Below, one piece after another: positions 1 to 7,320 of a stretch of 19,261 bases of DNA. The notes beneath the pieces are model-generated. The model saw only the letters and a list, made by a program, of their open reading frames with translations. It was not told the origin of the DNA and searched no databases. The DNA comes from Thermoanaerobaculales bacterium (lineage in GTDB: Bacteria > Acidobacteriota > Thermoanaerobaculia > Thermoanaerobaculales > Sulfomarinibacteraceae). Position 1 is the first letter of the stretch. Each line of letters opens with the position of its first letter. The stretch lies in contig JALOKS010000052.1 in the NCBI GenBank assembly GCA_025456385.1, positions 1 to 19,261 on the forward strand. The letters are read 5' to 3'. The translations under genes and the position numbers were made by a program.

Positions 1-2
1 GC

Positions 3-1769
3 GAGCACCTCGCTGTCGCGGCGGACGCGCGCCTCGACAACCGCGGGGAGCTGGCGCGGGAGCTCGCGCTGCCGCCGCACAGCGGCGACGCGGCGGTCAT
101 CGCCGCGGCCTACGGCCGCTGGGGTCGAGCCTGCCCCGAGCGGCTCGAGGGGGACTTCGCCTTCGCGCTCTGGGACCGCCGGCAGCGCCGCCTCCTCGCC
201 GCCCGCGACCGCTTCGGAGTCCGGCCCCTGTACATCCACCACCAGCCGGGCCGGCTGCTCGCCCTGGCCTCGGAGCCGGCGGCGATCCTGGTTCTGAAGG
301 AGGTTCCGTACCGCATCAACGAGGCCCGGATCGCCGACTTCCTGGTCACCCGGCTCGAGGGCGTCGACCTCGTCTCGACCTTCTTCGAGGGCGTCGAGCG
401 GCTGCCCCCGGCGCACCTGCTGACGGCGGACGACCGCGGCGTCCGCCAGCGGCGCTACTGGCAGCTCGAGCCAGGCCCCGAGCTGAGGCTCGGCTCCGAC
501 GAGGCGTACGCCGAGGCCTTTTTCGAGGTCTTCGGCGAGGCGGTGCGCCGCCGGCTGCGGGGCGCGGCGACCGTCGGCGCGATGCTCAGCGGCGGCATGG
601 ACTCGGGGAGCATCGTGGCGGTGGCGCAGGAGCTGCGCCGCCTGGCCGGAGAGGGCCCGCTGCCGACCTTCTCGGCGGTCGGATCGGACCCCGGGACCTG
701 CGTCGAGACCAGGACCATCCTCGCCGCGCAAGCGATGGGCGGGCTCGAGCCGCACTCCATCAGCTCCCTCGAGCTCGCCGCACTGCTGCCGGAGCTCGCC
801 GAGCTCGGGCTGCAGCCGGACGAGCCCTTCGACCACCAGATGGCCCTGGTGCGTGCGGTGTATCTGATCGCCCGCCGCAGGGGCGTTCGCGCGGTGCTCG
901 ACGGCATCGACGGTGACACCGTGCTGGGCGAGGGCAGCCACCTCACCCGGCTGGTGCGCAGCGGCCGCTGGCTGTCGGCGTGGCGCGAGGCGGTGGGCCA
1001 GAACCGATTCTGGGGCGGCGCCTGCCCGGCGCGGCGGGAGCTCGCCCGCGCCGCCTACCACGCCTTCGCGCCGGCGCCGATCAAGGGCCTCGCGCAGCGC
1101 CTGCGCGCGCGGCCCGACGCGCTCGCGGCGAGCCTCGCGGGCACGATCATCGCCCGCAGCCTCGCGGAGCGGGTCCGCCTCGGCGAGCGCCTCGCGGCTC
1201 TCGCGGCGCACGCTCCCGCCGGGCTCGATCTCGAACCGGCGCACGAGCATGCCCGGACCATCGCCCACCCCTATCTGACGGTCGGCGTCGAGCGTTACGG
1301 ACGCGTCGCGGCGGCGCTCGGCCTCGAACCGCGCCATCCCTTCCTCGACCGCCGGCTGGTGGAGCTCTGCGTGGCGCTGCCCGGCGAGCAGAAGCTGCGC
1401 GACGGCTGGCCGAAAGCGGTGCTGCGGCGGGGGATGGCGGGCCGCCTGCCGGACACGGTGCGCCGGCAGCGCGGCAAGGAGCACCTTGGCTGGGCCTTCA
1501 CCATCGCGCTCATGCGCGCGGCCCGGGAGCGCCTGCGGCGCACCCTGGAGGTAGGCGGCCCGCTGCTCCGGCCCTACATCGAGCGGCACCGGCTCGAGGC
1601 GGCAGCCGCCGCCTGGTTCGAACGCGGCGACGAATCGCAGGCGGAGGCGGTCCTGCAGGCGGCCGTCCTCGCGGGCTGGCTCGAAGCCCACGATGTGAGG
1701 CCCCGCGCTCCGCGCCTCCCGGAGGCCACCCGCGTCACGTATACTCGGGGCGAGGGAGAGCCGCCATGA
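3..1769 (+). CDS. Asparagine-synthetase-like lasso peptide cyclase (C protein), 5' partial
   Basis: The reading frame is open from the left edge to the TGA at 1767-1769, giving 588 residues with the first few dozen (including the expected N-terminal Cys) outside the window. The visible start is a class II glutamine-amidotransferase-like domain (ADARLDNRGEL, then LEGDFAFALWD and RDRFGVRPLY). It is followed by an asparagine synthetase synthase domain with the PP-loop SGGMDSGS at about 588-611, DGIDGDTVLGEG at about 901-936, and the late motif PRHPFLDRRLVE. In lasso biosynthesis such proteins adenylate an Asp/Glu side chain so that the peptide N-terminus can form the macrolactam ring. The adjacent precursor with a lasso leader makes that role much more likely than free asparagine synthesis. 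The last codon overlaps the precursor start (ATGA). The family call is secure; the lasso role is inferred from context. Confidence 0.88.
   Translation, partial: EHLAVAADARLDNRGELARELALPPHSGDAAVIAAAYGRWGRACPERLEGDFAFALWDRRQRRLLAARDRFGVRPLYIHHQPGRLLALASEPAAILVLKEVPYRINEARIADFLVTRLEGVDLVSTFFEGVERLPPAHLLTADDRGVRQRRYWQLEPGPELRLGSDEAYAEAFFEVFGEAVRRRLRGAATVGAMLSGGMDSGSIVAVAQELRRLAGEGPLPTFSAVGSDPGTCVETRTILAAQAMGGLEPHSISSLELAALLPELAELGLQPDEPFDHQMALVRAVYLIARRRGVRAVLDGIDGDTVLGEGSHLTRLVRSGRWLSAWREAVGQNRFWGGACPARRELARAAYHAFAPAPIKGLAQRLRARPDALAASLAGTIIARSLAERVRLGERLAALAAHAPAGLDLEPAHEHARTIAHPYLTVGVERYGRVAAALGLEPRHPFLDRRLVELCVALPGEQKLRDGWPKAVLRRGMAGRLPDTVRRQRGKEHLGWAFTIALMRAARERLRRTLEVGGPLLRPYIERHRLEAAAAAWFERGDESQAEAVLQAAVLAGWLEAHDVRPRAPRLPEATRVTYTRGEGEPP
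1740..1758 (+). promoter_or_regulatory. Possible -10 box and ribosome-binding site for the RiPP precursor
   Basis: TATACT at 1740-1745 is an AT-rich hexamer inside very GC-rich coding sequence. It lies 20 bases before the precursor ATG. GGGAG at 1754-1758 is a ribosome-binding site spaced 7 bases from that ATG. No good -35 box is visible 16-18 bases upstream, so an internal promoter that boosts precursor expression is only a suggestion. The ribosome-binding site itself is convincing. Confidence 0.35.
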
Positions 1770-1933
1770 GCGCCCGCGACGACATCCGCCCGACCCCCAG
1801 TGCGGCCGAGCGCCGCCCCTACCGCCGGCCGCGCCTGGTCGTCTACGGGGACCTGCGCCAGCTCACCACCGCCGGTGTGGGCTCGGTCCAGGAGAAGGGC
1901 GGCGGCGTCGGGCAGACGACCAAGCGGCCGTAG
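1766..1933 (+). CDS. Lasso-type RiPP precursor peptide, 55 aa
   Basis: This short gene starts at ATG 1766 with a GGGAG site 7 bases upstream and overlaps the cyclase stop. Residues 19-34 match the lasso leader signature YxxPxLxxxGxxxxxT exactly: Tyr19, Pro22, Leu24, Gly28, Thr34. The conserved Thr normally sits at position -2, so cleavage after Thr35 would leave a 20-residue core starting at Ala36. Core Glu8 (Glu43) is correctly placed for an 8-residue ring, AGVGSVQE. The tail is glycine-rich and ends TTKRP, with no Trp, Phe or Tyr to act as a steric plug and no C-terminal Ser. The leader match and gene context are strong. The core boundary and ring are predicted from family rules. The mature product could also be a non-threaded or different class of peptide. 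Confidence 0.8.
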   Translation: MSARDDIRPTPSAAERRPYRRPRLVVYGDLRQLTTAGVGSVQEKGGGVGQTTKRP

Positions 1934-1938
1934 CCTCG

Positions 1939-2910
1939 GTGGCGGACCGGGCGGCCCCGCCGCGGCATGACGGAACAGCCGGCGACGGGAGCCGCGTGCA
2001 CAGCTACCGATTCGCCGACATCGAGCTCGCGAGCTCCCTCGAGCTCGTCGAGCTGCCGCGAACCGCGGACGGCTCAGGGCCGGCGGTCCGTATCACTCGG
2101 GTCCGTGGCCTCCCGGACGCCGCCGGTGGGCGAGCCGGCCGCCACCTGCTGCGCTACCCCGGGCTCGCCTGCTTCGCGGTCAGCGACGACGGTGGCCGGG
2201 TGGAGATCGAGTCGGCTCCAGGCTGCAGCTCCGACGCGCTGCGCCACCTGCTCCTCGACCAGGTGCTGCCGCGGGTCCTCGCCCACCGCGGGCGCCTCGT
2301 GCTGCACGCCGGCGCGGTCGAGGTCGCAGGCAGGGCTGTCGCTCTGATCGGCGAGACCGGACGCGGCAAGTCGACCCTGGTCGCGAGCCTCCACACGGCG
2401 GGCCACCCAGCGCTCACGGACGACGGGCTGGTCGTCAGCGACGGCGGCGGCGAGCTGCGAGCTCTGCCGCTGTACGCCGGCCTGCGGCTGTGGCCCTCGT
2501 CGATCGCCGGCCTCGAGGCGGCCCTCGCGGCCACGCTGCCGGTCGCCGACGGTTCGAGCAAGCGGCGGGTTCCGCTCGACGGAGAATTGGCGCCCAGAAC
2601 CCTGGCGGGGGTGTTCGTGCTCGACGCGCCCTCCGCGTCAGCCGGGGAGATCGCGGCGGCCCCCATGTCGCGGCGCGCGGCCTGCGTCGAGGTTCTGCGC
2701 GCGGCGTTCCAGCTCGACCTCGGCGACCGGCAGCGTGCGGCCGCGCTCCTCGACGCCGCCGTGAGGCTGGTCGACCGCGTGCCGGTGCTCGCCCTGCGCT
2801 ACCCCCGAGACTTCAGGCGGCTGCCGGAGGTGCGGGCCGCGATCCTGGGAGAGCTCGAAAGGCTCCGGCCGCCTGCCGCACGCGCCGCGGCCACGGCGGC
2901 TCAGTCATGA
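1939..2910 (+). CDS. HPr-kinase-like protein of the RiPP cluster
   Basis: The 323-residue frame opens with GTG five bases after the precursor stop. Residues 120-172 hold the recognisable HprK-type core: LVLHAGAVEV, then the Walker A loop GETGRGKST at 138-146, then LTDDGLVV with the acidic pair at 161-162. The N-terminal ~110 residues are a family-specific extension. In some lasso clusters such kinases phosphorylate the precursor, classically at a C-terminal Ser, which this precursor lacks. An alternative start is GTG 1996, which has GGGAG at 1987-1991; the 1939 start has no clear ribosome-binding site. The 3' end overlaps the methyltransferase start by ATGA. The family is fairly sure; substrate and start are open. 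Confidence 0.8.
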   Translation: MADRAAPPRHDGTAGDGSRVHSYRFADIELASSLELVELPRTADGSGPAVRITRVRGLPDAAGGRAGRHLLRYPGLACFAVSDDGGRVEIESAPGCSSDALRHLLLDQVLPRVLAHRGRLVLHAGAVEVAGRAVALIGETGRGKSTLVASLHTAGHPALTDDGLVVSDGGGELRALPLYAGLRLWPSSIAGLEAALAATLPVADGSSKRRVPLDGELAPRTLAGVFVLDAPSASAGEIAAAPMSRRAACVEVLRAAFQLDLGDRQRAAALLDAAVRLVDRVPVLALRYPRDFRRLPEVRAAILGELERLRPPAARAAATAAQS

Positions 2911-4067
2911 GCCGCCCCACCGCCTACGGCCTCGCCGCTCACGGCGGCATGGTCAGCAACCGGACGCGGATGACCGCGTACGCGGAGGCGCTGCGGCGGA
3001 GGGTGCGGCCAGGCATGACGGTGCTCGACCTCGGCGCGGGACCGGGGGTTTTCTCGCTCCTCGCCTGCCGCTGCGGCGCGGCCCGGGTCCACGCGGTGGA
3101 CCCCGACGGCTCGACGGCCCTGCTCGCGGAGCTCGCCGCCGCCAACGGCTGCGCCGACCGGATCGAGATCCACCAGACGCTCTCGACGGGTCTCGAGCTG
3201 GCCTCCCCTGCCGACCTCATCGTCTCCGACCTGCGGGGCGTGCTGCCGCTCTTCGAGCGGCACATCCCGGCCATCATCGATGCCCGGCGACGCCTGCTGA
3301 TCCCGGGAGGAACGCTGATCCCGCGCGCCGACAGCCTGTGGGCGGCGCCGGTGACGGCCGCGCCCGAGCTCCTCCGCCGCCTCCGGGAACCGTGGCTCGT
3401 CAACGAGCTCGGGCTCGCCCTCGGTGCCGGCCACCGCTTCGTGGTCAACAGCTGGCGGCGGGTGGAGCTCGGGGCCGAGAGCCTGCTCGCCGAGCCGCGG
3501 TTGTGGGCCCGCCTCGACTACCCGAGCCTCGTCGGCCCCGACCTCGCGGGACGGCTCGACTGGCGGCTGGAGCGCGCCGGCGAGGCCCACGGTTTGGCGG
3601 TGTGGTTCGACGCCGAGCTCGCCGAGGGTGTCGGCTTCTCCAACGCTCCCGGAGCGAAGGAAACCATCTACGGCCAGGCCTTCTTCCCGTGGCCCGAACC
3701 CGTCGAGCTTCACCCGGGCGACCGGGTGGCCGTCGAGCTGCGGGCGGTGCTGACCGGCGACGACTACACCTGGCGCTGGCGCAGCACGGTCAGCGGCGCC
3801 GGCGGCCGGACCACGGCGGCCTTCGACCAGTCGACCTTCTTCGCGGCGCCGTTGGCCTCAGGGAAGCTTCGTCGGCGGGAGGCCGGCTTCGTGCCCGAGC
3901 TCGGCCCCGAGGGCGAGGTCGACGCCTTCCTGCTCGCGCAGATGGATGGCCGGACGGACCTCGAGGAGATCGCCCGGCGCGCCGCCGCGCGCTTCCCCGA
4001 GCGCTTTCCGGAGTGGCGGGACGCGCTCGGCCGCGCCGGCGAGCTGTCCGAGAAGTTCAGCCGGTAG
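2907..4067 (+). CDS. PRMT-like SAM methyltransferase with C-terminal PqqD-like tail
   Basis: The protein has 386 residues and starts at the ATG overlapping the kinase stop. Motif I is VLDLGAGPGVF (39-49), followed by AVDPD with the ribose-binding acidic residue near 65. SDLRGVLPLFE (107-117) stands where PRMTs carry their double-E loop, and RRLLIPGGTLIPR follows. This resembles protein-arginine-methyltransferase-like enzymes often annotated as class I or L11-type methyltransferases. The last ~50 residues (DAFLLAQMDGRTDLEEIARRAAARFP region) look like the small PqqD/winged-helix fold that binds RiPP leaders. Tight coupling to the precursor gene suggests it modifies that peptide. Candidate targets are the two Lys, one Arg, the Glu or the C-terminus of the core. 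Target and tail function are inference. It converges on the next gene with five bases between stop codons. Confidence 0.82.
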   Translation: MSRPTAYGLAAHGGMVSNRTRMTAYAEALRRRVRPGMTVLDLGAGPGVFSLLACRCGAARVHAVDPDGSTALLAELAAANGCADRIEIHQTLSTGLELASPADLIVSDLRGVLPLFERHIPAIIDARRRLLIPGGTLIPRADSLWAAPVTAAPELLRRLREPWLVNELGLALGAGHRFVVNSWRRVELGAESLLAEPRLWARLDYPSLVGPDLAGRLDWRLERAGEAHGLAVWFDAELAEGVGFSNAPGAKETIYGQAFFPWPEPVELHPGDRVAVELRAVLTGDDYTWRWRSTVSGAGGRTTAAFDQSTFFAAPLASGKLRRREAGFVPELGPEGEVDAFLLAQMDGRTDLEEIARRAAARFPERFPEWRDALGRAGELSEKFSR

Positions 4068-4072
4068 CGCGC

Positions 4073-5317
4073 TCAGGATGGCTCGGCGTCGTCATCGGCG
4101 CCGCCGGTGAGGGCCGACAGGGTCTTCTGGACGTTGCGCAGCTTCTCGCGGAGGATGTTCTTCTCGATCGCGAGCCCGGCCTCGATCGCCAGCAGCTCGA
4201 GACCGTGCACCGAGATGATCGGGTGCCCGCCCGGCAGGTTGTCGCCGTAGATCAGGATCGCGACCTTGCCCTCGACCAGGATCGGCGTCACCACGACCTC
4301 GGGCGGCACGATGCCGCCGAGCTGGTCGACGAGGTAGTTGTTCCAGGGGCACTGCTCGAGGCGCCCGTGGAAGGTCGTCTTGCGCTCGATCACTCCGGTG
4401 AAGACCGAGGGCTCGCCGGCCGGGATCTGGATGTGGCGGATGCGGTTGGTGACGTGCGGCGTGTCGTCGTTCGAGCGCCCGATGCCGAACTGGCCGATGC
4501 CGGTGATGCCCCGCGTCGACACGCCGAGCAGCACCCCGCGGTTCAGGATCCTGGTCGCGTAGCGAAGCGCGAGCAGCGCGATCTCACCGGTCGTCGCCGA
4601 CGGCCGGCGCTGGATCTCGGTCATCATGCTGCGCAGCTCGGCGAGCTCGGAGGGCCACTCCCGGATCTCGTCGAAGGGGAGGTTCTCGTCGGTGACCGCC
4701 GCCGGCTCGAGGATGTGCTCGAGCAGCTCATCGAGGGCCTTGCCGGCAGCGCCGTCGGCGGCGCCGCGACCCAGCGGCAGCGCCGGCCGCACCGAGCCCT
4801 CGCCGCCGATCGACTCCACCCTGGCGATCAGGTCGAGGACGAAGGGGTCGACGGGGAGGACCTCGGTGAGCTTCGCCTCCTCGTCGAAGAACTCCTCGCT
4901 CTCGCCGCCGAGGCTTGTCTCCGCGAACTTGAAGCTGAAGAAACCAGAGTCCCAGCGCAGGAAGTCGTGGGTGATCTCCTCGAGCTGCTTGCGCAGCGCG
5001 TTCTGCAGAGCCTCGCGGGTGGTCGCCCCCATCTCGACGAGGATCGCGCCCAGCTTCTTGCGCTGCGGCGCCATGCGCTGGGTCGCGACCGCGGCGTCGA
5101 GGGCCTCGCGGCTGATGAGCCGGCGGTCGACGAGGAGCTCGCCGACCGACGGTGCCGAGTAGCCGTTGGCCGCGTGGAAGAGCTTGCCCTTGTTGAAGAG
5201 GAAGACGCCGCTGGTCTCGCCGCGGCTGACGGTGAGCTTGCCCGACTTGCGGTAGAGCGCCAGCAGCTGCAGCAGCTCCGCGAGCCGCAGGTCCTCGAGG
5301 CAACCGACGAGCGCCAT
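4073..5317 (-). CDS. DUF4388-domain protein
   Basis: The protein has 414 residues. The N-terminal ~100 residues (MALVGCLEDLRLAELLQLLA, KSGKLTVSRGE, GVFLFNKGKLFHA) match the DUF4388 (PATAN-like) domain, found in bacterial signalling and two-component proteins. A helical middle (GELLVDRRLISREALDAAVATQ, then LGAILVEMG) resembles the repeat that often follows it in type IV pilus/secretion ATPase N-termini. The rest (from about 230) is a GAF-like region (ATRILNRGVLLGVSTRGITGIGQFGIG, then VTPILVEGKVAILIYGDN), ending in a predicted coiled helix. No kinase or DNA-binding domain is seen. An in-frame TGA lies two codons before the ATG, so the start cannot be further upstream. A regulatory role is family-level inference. 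Confidence 0.8.
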   Translation of the reverse strand: MALVGCLEDLRLAELLQLLALYRKSGKLTVSRGETSGVFLFNKGKLFHAANGYSAPSVGELLVDRRLISREALDAAVATQRMAPQRKKLGAILVEMGATTREALQNALRKQLEEITHDFLRWDSGFFSFKFAETSLGGESEEFFDEEAKLTEVLPVDPFVLDLIARVESIGGEGSVRPALPLGRGAADGAAGKALDELLEHILEPAAVTDENLPFDEIREWPSELAELRSMMTEIQRRPSATTGEIALLALRYATRILNRGVLLGVSTRGITGIGQFGIGRSNDDTPHVTNRIRHIQIPAGEPSVFTGVIERKTTFHGRLEQCPWNNYLVDQLGGIVPPEVVVTPILVEGKVAILIYGDNLPGGHPIISVHGLELLAIEAGLAIEKNILREKLRNVQKTLSALTGGADDDAEPS

Positions 5318-5320
5318 GGC

Positions 5321-5374
5321 TCAGCCCCGATCCGGCCCCGCGCCGTGTTGGATGGTTCCGCCCCCTGCGCCCAT
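5321..5374 (-). CDS. Possible 17-aa leader peptide before the DUF4388 gene
   Basis: ATG at 5374 (minus strand) is preceded by AGGAGGG (5381-5387) at 6 bases, the best ribosome-binding site around. It opens a frame of 17 codons (MGAGGGTIQHGAGPDRG) ending in TGA three bases before the DUF4388 ATG at 5317, which has only a weak site of its own. Terminating ribosomes could restart there, so this may be a translational-coupling leader. It could also be chance. Conservation has not been tested. Confidence 0.4.
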   Translation of the reverse strand: MGAGGGTIQHGAGPDRG

Positions 5375-5484
5375 GATCGGCCCTCCTGTCGCGTTCTGCG
5401 GGAGGTCGCCGCCGTCCCGTCCGTCGCCCCGCCGCTCCCACCCGCTCCGGGCTGGACGGCCGCCCCCGCAGCCGGATGCAGCAA

Positions 5485-5510
5485 GATGGATGCCAGAGCC
5501 GGCATCCATC
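5485..5510. repeat. Perfect 10-bp inverted repeat (hairpin)
   Basis: GATGGATGCC (5485-5494) and GGCATCCATC (5501-5510) are exact reverse complements around the 6-base loop AGAGCC. No T-tract follows on either strand, so it is not a standard intrinsic terminator. It lies in the gap upstream of the DUF4388 gene and could be an mRNA structure or a repeat element. Apart from this hairpin and the possible leader ORF, I see nothing else in 5388-5580. Confidence 0.6.
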
Positions 5511-5584
5511 ACAGAAGTATTCGACGGGCTCAACCATCCCATTCTGGAACACAGACGCCGCGATGTGAAATGAAGGAAGCTTCC

Positions 5585-5685
5585 AATTCTCAATTTTGAA
5601 TTTTGAATTTTCAATTCCCACCCTACCCCCCAGAGCTCTGGGGGGGGTGGCAGGGAATTAAGAATTGAGAATTGAGAATTGAGAA
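5585..5685. repeat. Heptad-armed hairpin element, copy 1
   Basis: The left arm (5585-5616) carries 7-bp repeats of GAATTTT type and the right arm (5653-5685) carries GAATTGA repeats. The arms are largely complementary and enclose a GC-rich stem-loop centred on CAGAGCTCTG at 5631-5640. AATTCCC (5613-5619) pairs with GGGAATT (5653-5659). The element begins about 10 bases past the last act-operon stop, so it may also end that transcript. Confidence 0.75.
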
Positions 5686-5694
5686 GTTGGCGCG

Positions 5695-5976
5695 CTACTT
5701 CGCTTCGGCGGCGACGAGCTCCATGGCGCGCTCGATCGGGATGCGGACCGCGCCCCCGGCCTCGGCCGAGCGGCTGTAGCTCGTCAGCAGCTCGAGCTGG
5801 CTCGCCTCGAGCTGCTGCAGGGCCTGGTTCGGCTGCGAGATGATCTTGCGCTCGATCTCGGAACGCTCGGCCTGGTGGAAGAAGGCCTGCAGCACGACGA
5901 TGATCACGAACAGCAGGACCGCCGAGATGATGCCGACCACCGCCGAAGCGGCCACGTTGGGATCGTCATAGCGCAC
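5695..5976 (-). CDS. Small single-span membrane protein at the end of the act operon
   Basis: I choose GTG at 5976 because GGAG lies six bases upstream (about 5983-5986). The longer frame from an ATG at 6069 would translate the heptad repeat. The product has 93 residues: a short N-terminus (VRYDDPNVAAS), one hydrophobic span (about residues 10-33, AVVGIISAVLLFVIIVVLQAFF), and a soluble helical tail ending IPIERAMELVAAEAK. Its position after actF on the same strand suggests an accessory subunit or assembly partner of Alternative Complex III, for which extra single-span subunits are known. The sequence alone does not prove this. The gap to actF (122 bases) is filled by a repeat element. Confidence 0.7.
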   Translation of the reverse strand: MRYDDPNVAASAVVGIISAVLLFVIIVVLQAFFHQAERSEIERKIISQPNQALQQLEASQLELLTSYSRSAEAGGAVRIPIERAMELVAAEAK

Positions 5977-5992
5977 GGAAGACTCCGATTCT

Positions 5993-6096
5993 GAATTTTG
6001 AATTTTGAATTTTGAATTGTGAGTTCGCGACCCCCTCCCCCGGAAACCTAGCTGGTTGGGGAAATTCAAAATTCAAAATTGAAAATTGAAAATTCA
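5993..6096. repeat. Heptad-armed hairpin element, copy 2
   Basis: The left arm (5993-6018) has tandem GAATTTT heptads. The right arm (6062-6096) has the complementary AATTCAA/AATTGAA heptads. Between them a GC-rich core (about 6030-6061) can fold through AAACC/GGTT and CCCC/GGGG pairings. It fills almost the whole gap between actF and the small membrane protein, inside a presumed operon. Confidence 0.75.
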
Positions 6097-6098
6097 TG

Positions 6099-7310
6099 TC
6101 ATGCGTTTTCGAACGCCAGGGACTCGTCGAGGCGCGGGTCTTTCTCGGCGATCACCGAGTGCCGCCCGAGGCGCAGCAGCACGCCGGCGGAGTAGACGCC
6201 GCCGAGGCCGAGGAAGCACAGGACGTCGAGCAGGCCGAAGCGCGCGACGCCGGGGCTGAACTCGGGAACCACCAGCCAGTAGATGTCGATCCAGCACATG
6301 ACCGCGACGTAGGCGCCGGTGGCCGCGAGCAGCAGCGGCCGCCGCTTGATCATCCGCGACACCAGCAGCAGGAAGGGCAGCACGAAGTGGCCGAAGAGCA
6401 GGATCAGGCTCACGACGGCCCAGTCGCCGGTCTGGCGCTTGAGGAACCACTGGGTCTCCTCCGGGATGTTGCCGTACCAGATCAGCATGTACTGGGAGAA
6501 GGCGATGTAGGCCCAGAAGACGATGAAGGCGAAGAGCAGCTTGCCGAAGTCGTGGTAGTGCTCCACCGTCACGGCGTTCCTCAGGATGCCCCGCCACTGC
6601 AGCACGTAGAGGATCTTCGGCATCACCGCCAGGAAACCGACGACCGAGGCCGCGAAGTAGTAGACGCCGAAGATGGTCGAGAACCAGTGGGCGTCGAGCG
6701 ACATCAGGAGGTCGAAGGCCGCGAAGTTGAGGCTCAGGGCGAAGAGGATCATGCCCGGCGCGCTCAGCCGCTCCATGCGCAGGGTCAGCGCGGGGTCGCC
6801 GCTCGCGTCCTGCGCCACCGAGCTGCGGTGGAGGAAGCTCGCGAGCAGGCCCCAGATCGCGAAGTAGGCGGCCAGGCGGGCGAGGAAGAAGCCGGAGTTC
6901 AGGAAGCCGGTCTTGCCGGCGAGCAGGGGATCGTGCGCGGCCGCGGCGGCGTCCGTCCAGTGGTAGAGGTGGCCCATGCCGAGCACCACCGGCACCGCGA
7001 GCAGCGCCAGCAGCCAGACGTTGGCCGCCAGGACCTCGGCGATCCGGCGCGCGACCACGCTCCAGCCGGCGCGCGTGAGGTGCTGGAGCAGGACGAAGAA
7101 GAGCGCGCCGAGCGACAGGCTGAGGAAGAAGGCGAAGCTCACGAGGTAGGTCTCGAGGAGGTGCGAGCGCCCGCCCTCGCCCGCGCCGGCGAGGAGGAGC
7201 GAGCCCGCGAGTCCCAGTACCGCGAGCACGCCGCAGATGGTCAGGGCGGGGCGCAGGACCCCGTCGAGGTGCCGGGTTTCAGTGGTGATGTCGAGTGCCT
7301 TGCCCTGCAT
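6099..7310 (-). CDS. actF: Alternative Complex III subunit ActF (NrfD/PsrC-like membrane subunit)
   Basis: The protein has 403 residues and about ten hydrophobic spans, for example TYLVSFAFFLSLSLGALFFVLL, AIWGLLASFLH, LLFAFIVFWAYIAFSQYMLIWYGNIPEETQWF and DVLCFLGLGGVYSAGVLL. The segment FSQYMLIWYGNIPEE is characteristic of ActF. ActF and ActC are the two related membrane subunits said to form quinol-site and proton half-channel structures. The start at 7310 has GAGG about five bases upstream and lies 10 bases after the actE stop. It ends MTGGAG-free, in a hydrophilic tail (ESLAFENA), just before repeat copy 2. Confidence 0.9.
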   Translation of the reverse strand: MQGKALDITTETRHLDGVLRPALTICGVLAVLGLAGSLLLAGAGEGGRSHLLETYLVSFAFFLSLSLGALFFVLLQHLTRAGWSVVARRIAEVLAANVWLLALLAVPVVLGMGHLYHWTDAAAAAHDPLLAGKTGFLNSGFFLARLAAYFAIWGLLASFLHRSSVAQDASGDPALTLRMERLSAPGMILFALSLNFAAFDLLMSLDAHWFSTIFGVYYFAASVVGFLAVMPKILYVLQWRGILRNAVTVEHYHDFGKLLFAFIVFWAYIAFSQYMLIWYGNIPEETQWFLKRQTGDWAVVSLILLFGHFVLPFLLLVSRMIKRRPLLLAATGAYVAVMCWIDIYWLVVPEFSPGVARFGLLDVLCFLGLGGVYSAGVLLRLGRHSVIAEKDPRLDESLAFENA

Positions 7311-7320
7311 GTGCGCCTCG

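Noticed and set aside
5440..5545. A Cys-rich minus-strand stretch reading VEYFCDGCRLWHPSCC, like a zinc ribbon
   Set aside because: The frame starts inside the heptad repeat and continues as shadow into the DUF4388 gene. It has no good start signal, and the Cys pattern overlaps the perfect hairpin.
3338..5599. A 753-codon plus-strand open frame running through the methyltransferase and antisense to the DUF4388 gene
   Set aside because: Its sequence is low-complexity and Arg/Ala/Glu-rich, and it has no domain. Both genes it crosses have clear family motifs in their own frames.
5977..6069. Longer start (ATG 6069) for the small act-operon protein
   Set aside because: The extra 31 residues (HNSKFKIQNSE and similar) are a translation of the heptad repeat. 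GTG 5976 has a good ribosome-binding site.
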